Shown here piece after piece: positions 36,901 through 46,340 of a DNA stretch of 64,000 nucleotides. Under the pieces are notes generated by a model. The model was given only the letters and a program-made list of their open reading frames with translations, did not search any database and was not told the DNA's origin. Made by a program: the position numbers and the translations under genes. Source of the stretch: Bombyx mori. Its lineage: Eukaryota; Arthropoda; Insecta; Lepidoptera; Bombycidae. Every line of letters starts with the position of its first letter. The first letter of the stretch is position 1. The stretch spans positions 1,490,501 through 1,554,500 of the forward strand of contig NC_085126.1 in the NCBI RefSeq assembly GCF_030269925.1. The letters run 5' to 3'.

Positions 36901-39038
36901 ATTAAATTTATTTCTCTTTTATTTATTTAAATTTTAATCAATTTGAAAAAAAATCGATTAAACAACATCCTCAAACACGCATATTGGACATCCCTTTTCT
37001 TGATATCGTATAAATTCGGTAATTCTGGGTACGGTTCGGAAAGTTCACCTGCGGCTATATTCAGACTCGCCAAGTTACGTCGGTCGCGTTGTAATGAGCG
37101 ATTTAGTGGGCAACTTCATTCTGTTAATTTTGTGTCACGGTGTGCGCGCATCGTAAAATTTCACTCTCATCAATTTTTCATAACGCGCCTAAAGAAGTAT
37201 AACTTCAAAAAGACAAAAAACTCACTTCTTCCCTGCCTTTCATTACCAGGAACACAGGACTCTCGCGGAGTAAGGTCAACAACAGCATCGTCATTACTGA
37301 GAACCCCAAATGCGTATAAACAACCTGTTGATACGTCAGTTTTCCTCCCAAGATGTATGACGTCAAAAGCCCTATGATATACCCCGATGATGAGAATGCC
37401 GTGAGACCACCTCGGATTGAATCATGAGCGATTTCTGACACGTAAATTATTGCAACGTTTTGCCCCGCAACGCCCACACCCGCGATCGACATGGCCACAA
37501 GTACTAGGATCACATTATCCGTAAGAGATATTATTGTCCATGTGATCTGAAATAAAACAACGAGAAATATATGTAAAATCTCGTTTCTGTTTTTGTTTGT
37601 TCGCGTGATCAGGTTTTACTACGTAAAATGATAGTCTTGTTTTAGTGGTAGTAGGACGTCTTGTGAGTCCGCACGGGTAAGTGCCACCACCTCGCCTCTT
37701 TCTGTCGTGATGCAGTAATGCGTTTCGATTCGAATGGTGGGGCAGCCGTTGGGACGAATAATATAGGTCTTATATGTGACCACACGCATCATGGGTGTTA
37801 TACAATACAACTGACATTTATTTTGACCTCATATCTTAAGATATTTAATGAAAAATTTGGACACAAATTTAGATATAATTTTTGGATATCAAGTGATTAT
37901 CGGGACCCATAGGCAACATACCATTGCTACCGTCATCCAGCTTGAGACAAGAGCTCTCAATTCTGTACAATTACACCTGCCCCACCTTTCAAGCCAGAAC
38001 GCAGGCATTCAAGACACTTTCCCGCTATCTAAGTTTAATATAATAACATTACAACAAAGTATAATAGTATTACTTCTAATCAGCTTACAACAAAGCCAGG
38101 TAATTGCTGTTTGTTTGCAGTGATTTACTTATCAGACAGCGAGGTACTTGTGGATTAATGTAACCACACGCACGAAATACGTCAATTTGTTTTTTGGTTA
38201 TTTTTAAAACATTCGAGTTGATAGTAATATAAATAGAAGTACTAATAAAATAATTATGATGTGAGCTATATTGCTATACTGTTGCTATACAAATTCAGTT
38301 TTTTTTCAAATTCTGCCTGTGGGGCTAGCGACAAAGAGACGATTTTCCACTGAGCGAATAAAAGTACCAATCGAGGGTCCCTATTTAGAACTTGTATAAC
38401 TGCCAAACTTTCTCAAAAAGCTCCTGAGATTCAGACTTCGGTTAAATATCTTGTGTTCTGGGATAGGCGGACGCTACATGCCACTAGGGAGTCATTAGTT
38501 TTTCGAGTTTAAGAATTAAGCAGTTGTTCTTATACCGATTTTACAAAGACGGTATTGCCTTTTTTGATATTTGATATTCAGTGCTATTACAGAACTGGTG
38601 TGAGTGATATTTTAGGTTTTAAAAGCCCAAACATAGCAGAATTTTAGAAAAAGTTCACGATGTTCAAGATCGGGAAGTATTTTCCTAGTAATTTAAACTC
38701 ATAGCTAAAACCTTTTTTCGGATAAATATTGAAATCAGAGGTAAAAACCAGAAATTGCGACACCAAATGTGCACTGGTATTGCAATCAAAATAATAACAA
38801 AAACTTACCACGTAAGGTAGACCGAAGAATATCGTAGCGTATTTTCTTCCTAAAATGTTGAAGGCGAGTCCACAGAAGGGACTAGCCAACAGTGCTCCGA
38901 AGTTAGGCAAGCTGCCCAGTAGTGATATCTCCCACGCAGACATCGGCCTGTCCAAAAGTGTTGAATTGGACTCGAAGTTTGAGGTCGTGTAAGACGGCCA
39001 TGCGCATATATAACCGGTTTGACATGCCAATAACGAAA
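30711..39038 (-). CDS. MFS sugar/trehalose-transporter-like protein, gene B (7 certain exons)
   Basis: Tandem paralogue of gene A. Certain exons on the minus strand: 38809-39038, 37226-37546, 36251-36380, 35825-35899, 33514-33731, 31565-31747, 30711-30935. Five of these match gene A exon lengths exactly (230, 321, 75, 218 and 183 nt), and all junctions are GT-AG with consistent phase. They give about 460 codons including stop. Family marks are FNILGRK, SEIAHDSIRG, RESPVF, DKFGRK, PEVRSLCN and PETKG. As in gene A, helix 7 lacks QQLSGIN and reads MGCVVLQVYAEPLF. The 5' end is unclear: the best first exon, 39188-39263, has a TGA in frame. The gene may be functional with another first exon, or damaged. 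Confidence 0.85.
31009..31090 (+). mobile_element. Diverged Bm1 head
   Basis: 'cccaaaggttaagacgcctgg' to 'ggtgttcaaatcctgcagcc' matches the tRNA-like head only. Confidence 0.5.
31095..31262 (+). mobile_element. One-ended relative of the 1-348 element
   Basis: 'ttttaaccgacttcaaaaat' then 'gggtgaatcgaatttgatga' parallels the left half of 1-348. Confidence 0.6.
31310..31535 (+). mobile_element. LINE 3' end (same unnamed family)
   Basis: 'catgcccgctgagtttctag' to 'acgttcaacaagtatgtact', next to gene B exon 7. Confidence 0.6.
31565..31747 (-). CDS. Gene B exon 7
   Basis: 183 nt from PLLIVTAA to SAELFLPE. It is phase 0 and homologous to gene A exon 7. Confidence 0.85.
32369..32724 (+). mobile_element. 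RTE-like LINE 3' fragment
   Basis: Same C-terminal frame (LRWYGHVMRRNENE, GRGRPKKKW) ending ADPR, with 'gatgatgatgag' after it. The 5' junction has a 25-bp direct repetition of 'gaatggatagaatacggaat'. Confidence 0.8.
33178..33378 (+). mobile_element. Short Jockey-like LINE 3' end
   Basis: 'acccacagacacagcccact' to 'ctatcagcataggtaggg'. Confidence 0.7.
33514..33731 (-). CDS. Gene B exon 6
   Basis: 218 nt with LQVYAEPLF and DKFGRK, and a GTAAGG donor. Confidence 0.88.
33838..34242 (-). mobile_element. Bm1 SINE, near full length
   Basis: Complete from tail to head ('accggacgtcttatcctta'), in gene B intron 5. Confidence 0.88.
34300..35445 (+). mobile_element. LINE with the reverse-transcriptase core deleted
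   Basis: The first part (34345-34757) reads PVLCHIINLSLTEGTFPDKL, SIVKPIYKKG and NNYRPITLIP, the opening blocks of a CR1/Jockey-group reverse transcriptase. The second part (from about 34757 to 35245) is the C-terminal region (RYCIPLWGNSSHINRVFIAQ to YLWLIDKTYY). The catalytic FADD box between them is gone. The 3' end is a TTTC microsatellite. Confidence 0.8.
35408..35443. repeat. (TTTC)n microsatellite at a LINE tail
   Basis: Several perfect TTTC units follow 'gaataaagatttt'. Confidence 0.9.
35655..35797 (+). mobile_element. Bm1 SINE 3' fragment
   Basis: 'taactatactgagatctcag' to 'ataagcaataaaaaa', ending shortly before gene B exon 5. Confidence 0.85.
35825..35899 (-). CDS. Gene B exon 5
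   Basis: 75 nt of hydrophilic loop ending SSWKFL, phase 1 at both ends. Confidence 0.82.
35990..36141 (+). mobile_element. BMC1-like LINE 3' end, short
   Basis: Same sequence as the copy at 17650, in a gene B intron. Confidence 0.75.
36251..36380 (-). CDS. Gene B exon 4
   Basis: 130 nt starting EAEKSIAFYK, one codon longer than in gene A, with a GTGAGT donor. Confidence 0.82.
36461..36631. mobile_element. hAT-like MITE
   Basis: Starts 'cagtggtgcgcaattttt' and ends 'agtttgagcaccactg', inverted ends of the hAT type. The flanking 8-bp duplication is not clear, so it is old. Confidence 0.6.
36738..36812 (-). mobile_element. Short RTE-like 3' remnant
   Basis: 'cagacgtccactgctggagg' is the complement of the usual end of the same LINE group. 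It is too short to classify further. Confidence 0.4.
36852..37208 (+). mobile_element. MITE next to gene B exon 3
   Basis: Same ends and core as the copy at 12146-12524, in the opposite orientation, ending about a dozen bases from the exon 3 donor. Confidence 0.75.
37226..37546 (-). CDS. Gene B exon 3
   Basis: 321 nt from ITWTIISL to MKGREE. Its GTGAGT donor lies only about a dozen bases from the end of a MITE. Confidence 0.9.
37644..37755 (+). mobile_element. Bm1 SINE middle fragment
   Basis: 'ggtagtaggacgtcttgtga' to 'ggtggggcagccgttgg'. Confidence 0.75.
37756..38808 (-). other. Gene B intron 2 remainder
   Basis: Intronic sequence between exons 2 and 3 with no further repeat recognised. 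Confidence 0.55.
38809..39038 (-). CDS. Gene B exon 2
   Basis: 230 nt encoding LLACQTGYICAWPSY and NILGRK, with acceptor 'ttttcag' and donor GTAAGT. Confidence 0.88.
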
Positions 39039-39187
39039 CTGAAAATTTTATTAAAAAACTAGAATTTCAAGGGTAGGACGCTCATATCTGACAAGATGCA
39101 GCGCCCACACTAAGAGACTAGGCATTGGTCCGAAGCCCGTGGGCAAGTACCAATACCACTATTTTCCGCCAACCAAATGGCACTTAC

Positions 39188-39263
39188 AAGTGAGGAAGAG
39201 CGTATCCACTCAAATAGAACTATCAAAAACTTTAAAAAAAACGGTGCGCTTGCACCGTTGCAT
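39188..39263 (-). pseudogene. Gene B candidate exon 1, interrupted by TGA
   Basis: An open stretch starts ATG at 39263 (MQRCKRTVFF) and reads in frame to VDTLFLT before a GTAAGT donor at 39187. It joins exon 2 in the right phase to give DTLFLTFSLLACQTGY, which resembles helix 1 of gene A. A TGA at 39212-39210 interrupts it, downstream of an 8-T run at 39241-39234. Either the exon begins after the TGA at an internal acceptor, or the allele carries a stop. Confidence 0.4.
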
Positions 39264-39404
39264 CTTGGTGCGTGTGAATGAAGTGAAACTTCTTTTTCGA
39301 TGTGAACTATTGTGGTTTTATTCATTTTTCACCCTTAAATCAGATTGCTCCTGTAATAGGGAATGCTGTGTATAAGAGATACGACATCTTCAACATTTAT
39401 ATTA

Positions 39405-39730
39405 TACTAGTGGACCCGACGAACTTTGTTCCGCCATACGGTTTCTTTCAAACACATCAACCGGTCAACTTCAAAATTCTACTATAAAATTAACCATAGA
39501 ATATATTACGTTTAGCTGTTAGTTGCGTTTTGTTATTACATATCAGTTGCGTTTTGTTATACCACGTTTTATGTCACGTCCCATGGGAACGTGATAAAAA
39601 GTATGTAATCCTATGTCCTTCTCCCGGTTCTAAGCTACCTCCCTACCAATTTTCAGCCAAATCAGTTCAGCTGTTCTTGAGTTATAAATAGTGTAACTAA
39701 CACGACTTTCTTTTATATATATAGATATAT
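39405..39730 (-). mobile_element. Helitron-like element
   Basis: The complement of the outer element at 7734-8511 without the nested insert, ending 'ctagtggacccgacgaac'. Confidence 0.65.
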
Positions 39731-39763
39731 TTTAAATTATAGATAGAAAAATAAATATATATA

Positions 39764-40169
39764 TGTCGTGGTTAACAACTTTTAGTAATATTAAGAAGTT
39801 GTTTTGACTATTATTTTAAATGATGAAATGTTGTTTTGATAAATGTCACAAAATGTAGGGTAGACTCCGTGGCGCCACAGTATAAAATGGCGGTACGTGG
39901 ACAGAGTCGTGGCATTCCGTGTCAGACAGTCATTCGGTCCGTATCAGACGGTCCGTCCGTCTCAGTGAGTCTCTGACAGTCAGTCAGTCTGTCTGTCGGT
40001 ATGTGCAACGAAACTGTCGGTTTATCCTGTCATTGTGAAAGTTGTGTGTGTTGAGTTTCAATAATTATTATTCAAAAGGTTTTATTGACTTTTTATAAAC
40101 TGAGTTCAACCAAATACGAGTGATGACGGAAACTACCGCTCAGCCATCCCTGGCGCGCTGCCGCCGACA
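39764..40169 (+). repeat. 5' LTR of element 1
   Basis: 406 bp containing 'agtataaaatgg' (TATA box, about 39881) and a tract of cagtcagt-type repeats downstream, consistent with an LTR promoter on the plus strand. Confidence 0.88.
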
Positions 40170-40710
40170 TCAGAAGTGGGATCAAGACTCTACTCTCACT
40201 GGCGTGACGTGTTTGAACGTGTTCGAAGTACAGCGAAAAGACATGATGCAGATCAGAAATCAGAATACCAGTAACGGTATGTGAGATCACGGGTCGGAAA
40301 TTCATCGGGAACAGACAGATTCCGATCCATGTGCTTGGTGCGATACGGTTGATATGTACCTCGATGAACGTCTACTGGATGGTGCATAGCTCATTGTAGT
40401 CTTCAGTGGGGCCCTGAAAGGCGGTGCCTTATCATGTCGCGGATTTCACAACGATGGTAAGCCACAAAAGCGTGAATGCAGCATACGCAAGTCGTGTAAT
40501 AACGTCTGCTACCTCGATGGAAGATCTGAGCCACGAAGAAATCGTCACATCTTACGTTCTGGCTCATGTTGCCCAGTTGTCTCTCGACTTATCACATGGC
40601 ATTTACTAGCGGAAATACGACACGTAGCAAAAGTGCAAGTCTCAAGTGAAACTTCGATCGCAATAATGGATCTGTCATGACGAGTGGGTAGTTCCGACAC
40701 GAATCGGATC

Positions 40711-41508
40711 TGAAGTCGTCGTGACCTGTAAGATAAGACGTCCGGTGCGTTCGTGTCTGGCGATGCGGCGGTGTTCGTGTTCCGCTGGCGGATGCAAGTT
40801 TTTCTGGTGAAGTGCGTGCTTGTGCGTGCTTGACAAGTGTTTGCGGTTGGCTTCCGCAGTGTGGGAGTAACATCGTGTAGGAGAGGTGGAACCCGCAAAA
40901 TTGTAGTTTGCGTGGTGGCTGGTAAGATTTGCGGTGGTAAAAAGTTTGCGTGGTGGTAAAATGTATTGTGAGTCTGCACAGGTAGCCGGAGGTGAGTCTT
41001 CCGCGGTCGCGGTCTACCCAGTCCGCGAGAACCGGGCAGATCGCCTCGACGGTACGGAGGCCGGCCGACGGGTCCGCCAAACGACGAGACCACGCCTCCA
41101 GCTCGGACTGCCGAGATTGGAGCCCCCGCGCTCCGGCTATACTTACGTTAGGGCGCGCCACCTCGTAGGAGACTGTGAGGTATCCTTGAATGACTCTGAC
41201 TGCGATCGCGCGCTGCCGGCGTCGCAGCGCGGCGACTTTCTCGTGGGTAAGGACGTGGCACCAGACGGGTGCTCCGTATAGTGCCATCGACCGCACGAGT
41301 ACCATCACCCTGTCTATTTCTGCCGTGAAGCAGTGTGTATTTCGGTTTGAATGGTGGGGCAGCGGTTGTAGCTATGCTAAGACCTTGGAACTTGTATCTC
41401 GGGATGGATGACGCGTTTGCGTTGTGGATGTCAGTGGGGTCCAATAACTACATGGCACCGGGTGGGTTGTGAGCTCGTTCATAGTCCACCCATCTAAGCA
41501 AAAACATT
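40711..41508 (+). mobile_element. A-to-G-rich Bm1-like SINE inside LTR element 1, split by a LINE fragment
   Basis: The tRNA-like head (from 'gaagtcgtcgtgacc') and the body with its 'catctaagcaa' end can be aligned with other Bm1 copies in the window. It is interrupted at about 40985-41300 by a piece of R1/TRAS-like LINE. Most differences from other copies are A to G on the plus strand. Confidence 0.75.
40985..41305 (-). mobile_element. R1/TRAS-type LINE ORF2 C-terminal fragment
   Basis: The minus-strand frame reads ALYGAPVWCH, LRRRQRAIAVRVIQGY and LEAWSRRLADPS, typical of the region after the reverse transcriptase in R1-clade LINEs. Only a fragment is present. Confidence 0.65.
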
Positions 41509-41723
41509 GCTACGAGTTGCCGCCGAGGCAAATTGATGGCGCGACGTCATCGACGGCCGCGAGCAACGCAGCAGCGGAGCGACGCCGTGACGTGCCGGTA
41601 GCTGCGTAACATCGGGTATTTTGGTAAATGAGAAAAATCTGGTGAGTCGTTTTATTTTTATTTGGAATCTGGTGCCGAATGTTCTCTTGTGGAGAAATCT
41701 ATATGCAATGGTTCGCATAAAGG

Positions 41724-42503
41724 GACTGTTGATTAGAGTCACAGGGATGACTGTTGATTAGAGTCACAGGGATGACTGTCGATTAGAGTCACAGGGATGA
41801 CTGTCGATTAGAGTCACAGGGATGACTGTCGATTAGAGTCACAGGGATGACTGTCGATTAGAGTCACAGGGATGACTGTCGATTAGAGTCACAGGGATGA
41901 CTGTCGATTAGAGTCACAGGGATGACTGTCGATTAGAGTCACAGGGATGACTGTCGATTAGAGTCACAGGGATGACTGTCGATTAGAGTCACAGGGATGA
42001 CTGTCGATTAGAGTCACAGGGATGACTGTCGATTAGAGTCACAGGGATGACTGTCGATTAGAGTCACAGGGATGACTGTCGATTAGAGTCACAGGGATGA
42101 CTGTCGATTAGAGTCACAGGGATGACTGTCGATTAGAGTCACAGGGATGACTGTCGATTAGAGTCACAGGGATGACTGTCGATTAGAGTCACAGGGATGA
42201 CTGTCGATTAGAGTCACAGGGATGACTGTCGATTAGAGTCACAGGGATGACTGTCGATTAGAGTCACAGGGATGACTGTCGATTAGAGTCACAGGGATGA
42301 CTGTCGATTAGAGTCACAGGGATGACTGTCGATTAGAGTCACAGGGATGACTGTCGATTAGAGTCACAGGGATGACTGTCGATTAGAGTCACAGGGATGA
42401 CTGTCGATTAGAGTCACAGGGATGACTGTCGATTAGAGTCACAGGGATGACTGTCGATTAGAGTCACAGGGATGACTGTCGATTAGAGTCACAGGGATGA
42501 CTA
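41724..42503. repeat. 25-bp minisatellite, about 31 copies
   Basis: Tandem unit 'gattagagtcacagggatga' plus 'ctgtc'. The first copies have 'ctgtt'; the rest look almost perfectly uniform, indicating recent array expansion. Confidence 0.97.
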
Positions 42504-42600
42504 TCATTGAACACTTGTAGTCACAGGGATGAATATCATTGAACACTTGTAGTCACAGGGATGACTATCATTGAACACTTGTAGTCACAGGAATGACTTA
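42504..42600. repeat. 32-bp variant tandem repeat, three copies
   Basis: Unit 'tatcattgaacacttg' plus 'tagtcacagggatgac'. It shares 'agtcacagggatgac' with the 25-bp array and directly continues it. Confidence 0.9.
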
Positions 42601-42847
42601 GTTACTGTGTACATGAATTGTACGGGGAGAACTTGCAGCAGTAGTAAATCACTTATTTTCGTTTGTGTAATCTTTCGATGTCGTTATAGAATTTGTGTTT
42701 AGAATAAAAATTATTTGATGACTTTTAAATTTTCCGATAAGTCGTAAAGTGTAGTCAGGAGTGATCGAGCGGAACAAGTGTTCTCGTGGATGTTTTTGAT
42801 TGTAGGTTAACCATCACACGAGGACGTGTGACGTGTCAGAATGGCCG

Positions 42848-43253
42848 TGTCGTGGTTAACAACTTTTAGTAATATTAAGAAGTTGTTTTGACTATTATTT
42901 TAAATGATGAAATGTTGTTTTGATAAATGTCACAAAATGTAGGGTAGACTCCGTGGCGCCACAGTATAAAATGGCGGTACGTGGACAGAGTCGTGGCATT
43001 CCGTGTCAGACAGTCATTCGGTCCGTATCAGACGGTCCGTCCGTCTCAGTGAGTCTCTGACAGTCAGTCAGTCTGTCTGTCGGTATGTGCAACGAAACTG
43101 TCGGTTTATCCTGTCATTGTGAAAGTTGTGTGTGTTGAGTTTCAATAATTATTATTCAAAAGGTTTTATTGACTTTTTATAAACTGAGTTCAACCAAATA
43201 CGAGTGATGACGGAAACTACCGCTCAGCCATCCCTGGCGCGCTGCCGCCGACA
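42848..43253 (+). repeat. 3' LTR of element 1
   Basis: Same length and apparently same sequence as the 5' LTR. It is preceded by 'cagaatggccg', almost the same motif that precedes the 3' LTR of element 2. Confidence 0.88.
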
Positions 43254-44592
43254 TATATATATTTTTTTAATACTTCATTAAGATATCGGACGCTACTCGT
43301 TGCTAACGCTCGCACTGGCCTATAACACGTATATCCTTTCGTATGGCAGCGTCCCGGTCCGGTCAGCTATATTATCTGGCGGCCGCCATAATGGAAAAAA
43401 AGCCTTGTCTGGCAGAGGTCTATCTTCCCCCTTAATTCTAGAAGATACTTTTTAGAAAAAACTGTAATTAAACTGCTTTATTGTTCAAAACCAGTGCATT
43501 ATGCTATAGGTTTAGAATCACAAAGGACCAAGCTATTATATTTTATACTAATAATAACTGCAAAGGTGTGAAAATAGTAAATTAATTTAAGTCAAATATG
43601 CAGATTTAGATTTTGTTCCAATTTTAGGTGTAAATACTGACAGAAATATTTAATAAAACAACTAAGCGATCATATTTGTATTTAATTTGCTTTGACAAAC
43701 ACTATTTCAAAACATAATCCTAAGAATTACACATCATTCTATACAAAAAAATATCAGTAGAACGTTTACAAAAAATCGGCCGCAGTGGTAGATCTTGCGC
43801 CGGATGTTGAAAATAGCTCATGTTACAAGCTTAGTTCTGAGAAATATATTGATCAAGTGAGATTGAAATGTATGTTTATATTGATGTTTGATTCATAATC
43901 TCAATTGTGTTAAATATTTACGTCTGAAATATGTAAGATTATAAAGATATTAAGATTCAAATAAAACCTGTGTAAACTAAGAAAAAATAGGTATATTCAA
44001 ACAATGATCTGTACTGTAGTATTCAATTATTTTTATGAGTTAATAATGTATTTCCTAAAACATGAATAAATTTGCAAAAGGCTTGTAAGATATAAAGATG
44101 GTGTTTTCATACAACATTTATTAGAAAATGATGAAATAAAACAACAATTATTTACTAAGATGGCACGCGAAAACGACTGTCTTAACGTGGATGCGACTTT
44201 TTACCCTCCGTCTGGCGAATGACCGGGTCCGGTCAGTTACTGTATTTATATTATTTCTGTTGTTTCAGAATATTATTTACTTGTTCTTAGAAAAAAAAAT
44301 GTATAAAAAGTTTTTTTTTCAGATTATTAAATCAAAAATCAAATTCAAATTCTCTCTCTAAATCAAATTTACTCTTACAAAAAATGTACATACAATCAGA
44401 CAAAAAAATACTCTTAAGAACTTAAGACGAAAAATTTTAAGACAAAAAATCAGACACAAAATAAACTCTTGAAATATGTCAACAATGTTTTGATAGTCTT
44501 AAAAAAAGTTAACATGTAGGCTACTTACAATTGAGAAGAAATAATAATTAACATAGGTACATAAAATTATTTGGCCTTACCCTATTATTATA
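43254..44592. other. Region between LTR element 1 and the piggyBac-derived gene
   Basis: No gene is seen. On the minus strand it should contain the 3' untranslated part of the piggyBac-derived gene; AATAAA complements occur, for instance near 44117. 'ccggtccggtcag' occurs at about 43356 and 44228. Confidence 0.5.
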
Positions 44593-46340
44593 TTAATTGT
44601 GAAGTTTCACAAAACATGTGAATACGCACACAGGTTTGTCGCAACCTACGCAATACGTTACCGTGCGCTTGCCGCACACTTTACATGGGTGGCGATGGCG
44701 ATTTGTGCTGTTTAATGAAGTTAGCCGCGGATATTCGGCGGGGTGATGGCGGCTCACCTCGAAAATGGTATCTTGTACCCTGGCAGAAAAGACATATGGC
44801 TGCATTTTTATTGAATGCCTACGCAAAAGGGATTCTACCAGGTTTTTTCTAAAGCCCCTGTGGTCCAAGACCTCCGTGGCGGTCTGTTTATGTATGATAT
44901 AGGCATTCAACACAGAAACATTAAGTAACCTTTTAAACAATTTCTTGTACCAAATTTGTGTCCTCTTGCGTTCAATTGGGAATGCAGCCAACATCTGATC
45001 TTTTTTATCCACGCCACCCATGCAGATGTTGTAGTCACGTATCAAAATAAGTTTTGTTACTCCGTTTTTAGTGGAGACGGCATTGCCATGGTACGTTGAG
45101 ATCGTCGCTACGCGGTTCTGATCTCTCCATATTATGCAATCGACATCTCCACTGGTATAGCCTACTACTTGCCCGGGCTTCATCTGAGATTTTTTCAGAT
45201 TGGTCAGTTCCGTCGGGACATACTTGCGGTTTGTCCGCAACGTACCGACACAATCAAACCCAATCGATTTGAGTTTTCGGGCAAGTGCTGGGGAATTGTA
45301 GAAGTTATCCATCCACAACGTGTATCCTTTGTGTTCTAAACCTTTGATAAGGTTAAGAACCAACGCCGGTGTACTCGCTGTGAATGGATCAGCCTCTGAG
45401 ACTGTAGGCGAAGCCTTATGGGCATGGATTTTAAATCGCCATAAATACCCCGTCTGCGACTCACATATTTCGTAAGTTTTTATGCCCACTGCTGCAGCTT
45501 TGTTTGGAATAAATTGGTTGATGTTCAACCAACCTTTCCACTGCAGCAGCGATTCATCTAAAGCAATGTTCTGCTTCATTATATATAATTCCGTGAACTT
45601 GGAATTCAAATGGCTAATCACAGGCTCCACTTTAAAAAGCTTTGCCTGTGAGGGATCCAGGTTGAGGTTTCTCAAGTTCTCGGAATTATTAAAATGTAAG
45701 CACCTGCTGAGTAACTGGAACCTCCTAAGCGACATATATACTTTGAAACCTGGAGTGGAGAAGATGTTTTGTTCCGTATTCCAGTACTCTTCAACCCGGT
45801 TCTTTATGACGATTCCCATCGCCAGTAATATTCCGAAGAACACCAATAACTCGTCTACATTGGTTTCTTTCCATTCTGTAATCCTACTGGAGGCCTGTAA
45901 TTCCCCGCCGTCCAACATTTCAGCAGCTAATTGTTGGGCATATCTATTTGTTTCCTGCACAATAAATTCCATGAACTCCTGGTCCCAAATAAGTCTAAAA
46001 ATCTCGTAAGGGTCACTTACAGCAACAGTGGGACCAGAGTGTTCCTTAAAAGATTCACGCCTTTCTGTTGGCGGTATAGGAGAGTCAGGGAAAGTTCCCC
46101 AGTCAAATTCAAAAAAATGACTAGGCTTCATACCGGTATCACGCGCTGGTGATGTAGGTGCTGAAATGATGGAAGGCGCGGAAGATGTCACAAGAGGTTT
46201 AGTTGCCGCCGCCGTGTCAATCTCAATCTCCTCGTCGTCCGGAGTGTCCATCAGTATTCCAGCTGCCCGGGGGATAATCATGGGAACGATTTCGTCGTTA
46301 TCATTCTGGCTCTCATCATCGCTGTCATCGTCGTCACTTC
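44593..46340 (-). CDS. piggyBac-derived gene, exon 7 (catalytic domain and stop)
   Basis: 1748 nt. It opens with an acidic run (SDDDDSDDES), then carries the whole DDE_Tnp_1_7 catalytic region and the C-terminal cysteine-rich domain. An ATG at 46281 would allow a shorter 562-aa product. Confidence 0.93.

Larger units (their letters stand above)
39764..43253. mobile_element. LTR element 1: non-coding LTR retroelement with 25-bp minisatellite
   Basis: Two direct repeats of 406 bp (39764-40169 and 42848-43253) look identical by eye and run TGTCG...GACA. They are flanked by TATA on both sides (39760-39763 and 43254-43257). The 2.7-kb interior has no gag or pol frame. It holds a mutated Bm1-like SINE with an R1/TRAS-type LINE fragment, then a 25-bp minisatellite. 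The interior begins 'tcagaagtgggatca', the same as LTR element 2. The pair of identical LTRs implies recent insertion by a partner's enzymes. Confidence 0.9.

Noticed and set aside
36943..37377. A 144-aa plus-strand protein
   Set aside because: It overlaps a MITE and gene B exon 3 on the other strand and has no recognisable domain.
40545..41308. Host genes of 182 and 238 aa
   Set aside because: They consist of a mutated SINE plus a LINE reverse-transcriptase fragment inside LTR element 1.
41724..42503. CRISPR array
   Set aside because: Units are back to back without spacers, and the genome is eukaryotic; it is a minisatellite.
45482..46009. A 175-aa plus-strand protein
   Set aside because: It is the antisense shadow of the piggyBac transposase exon.
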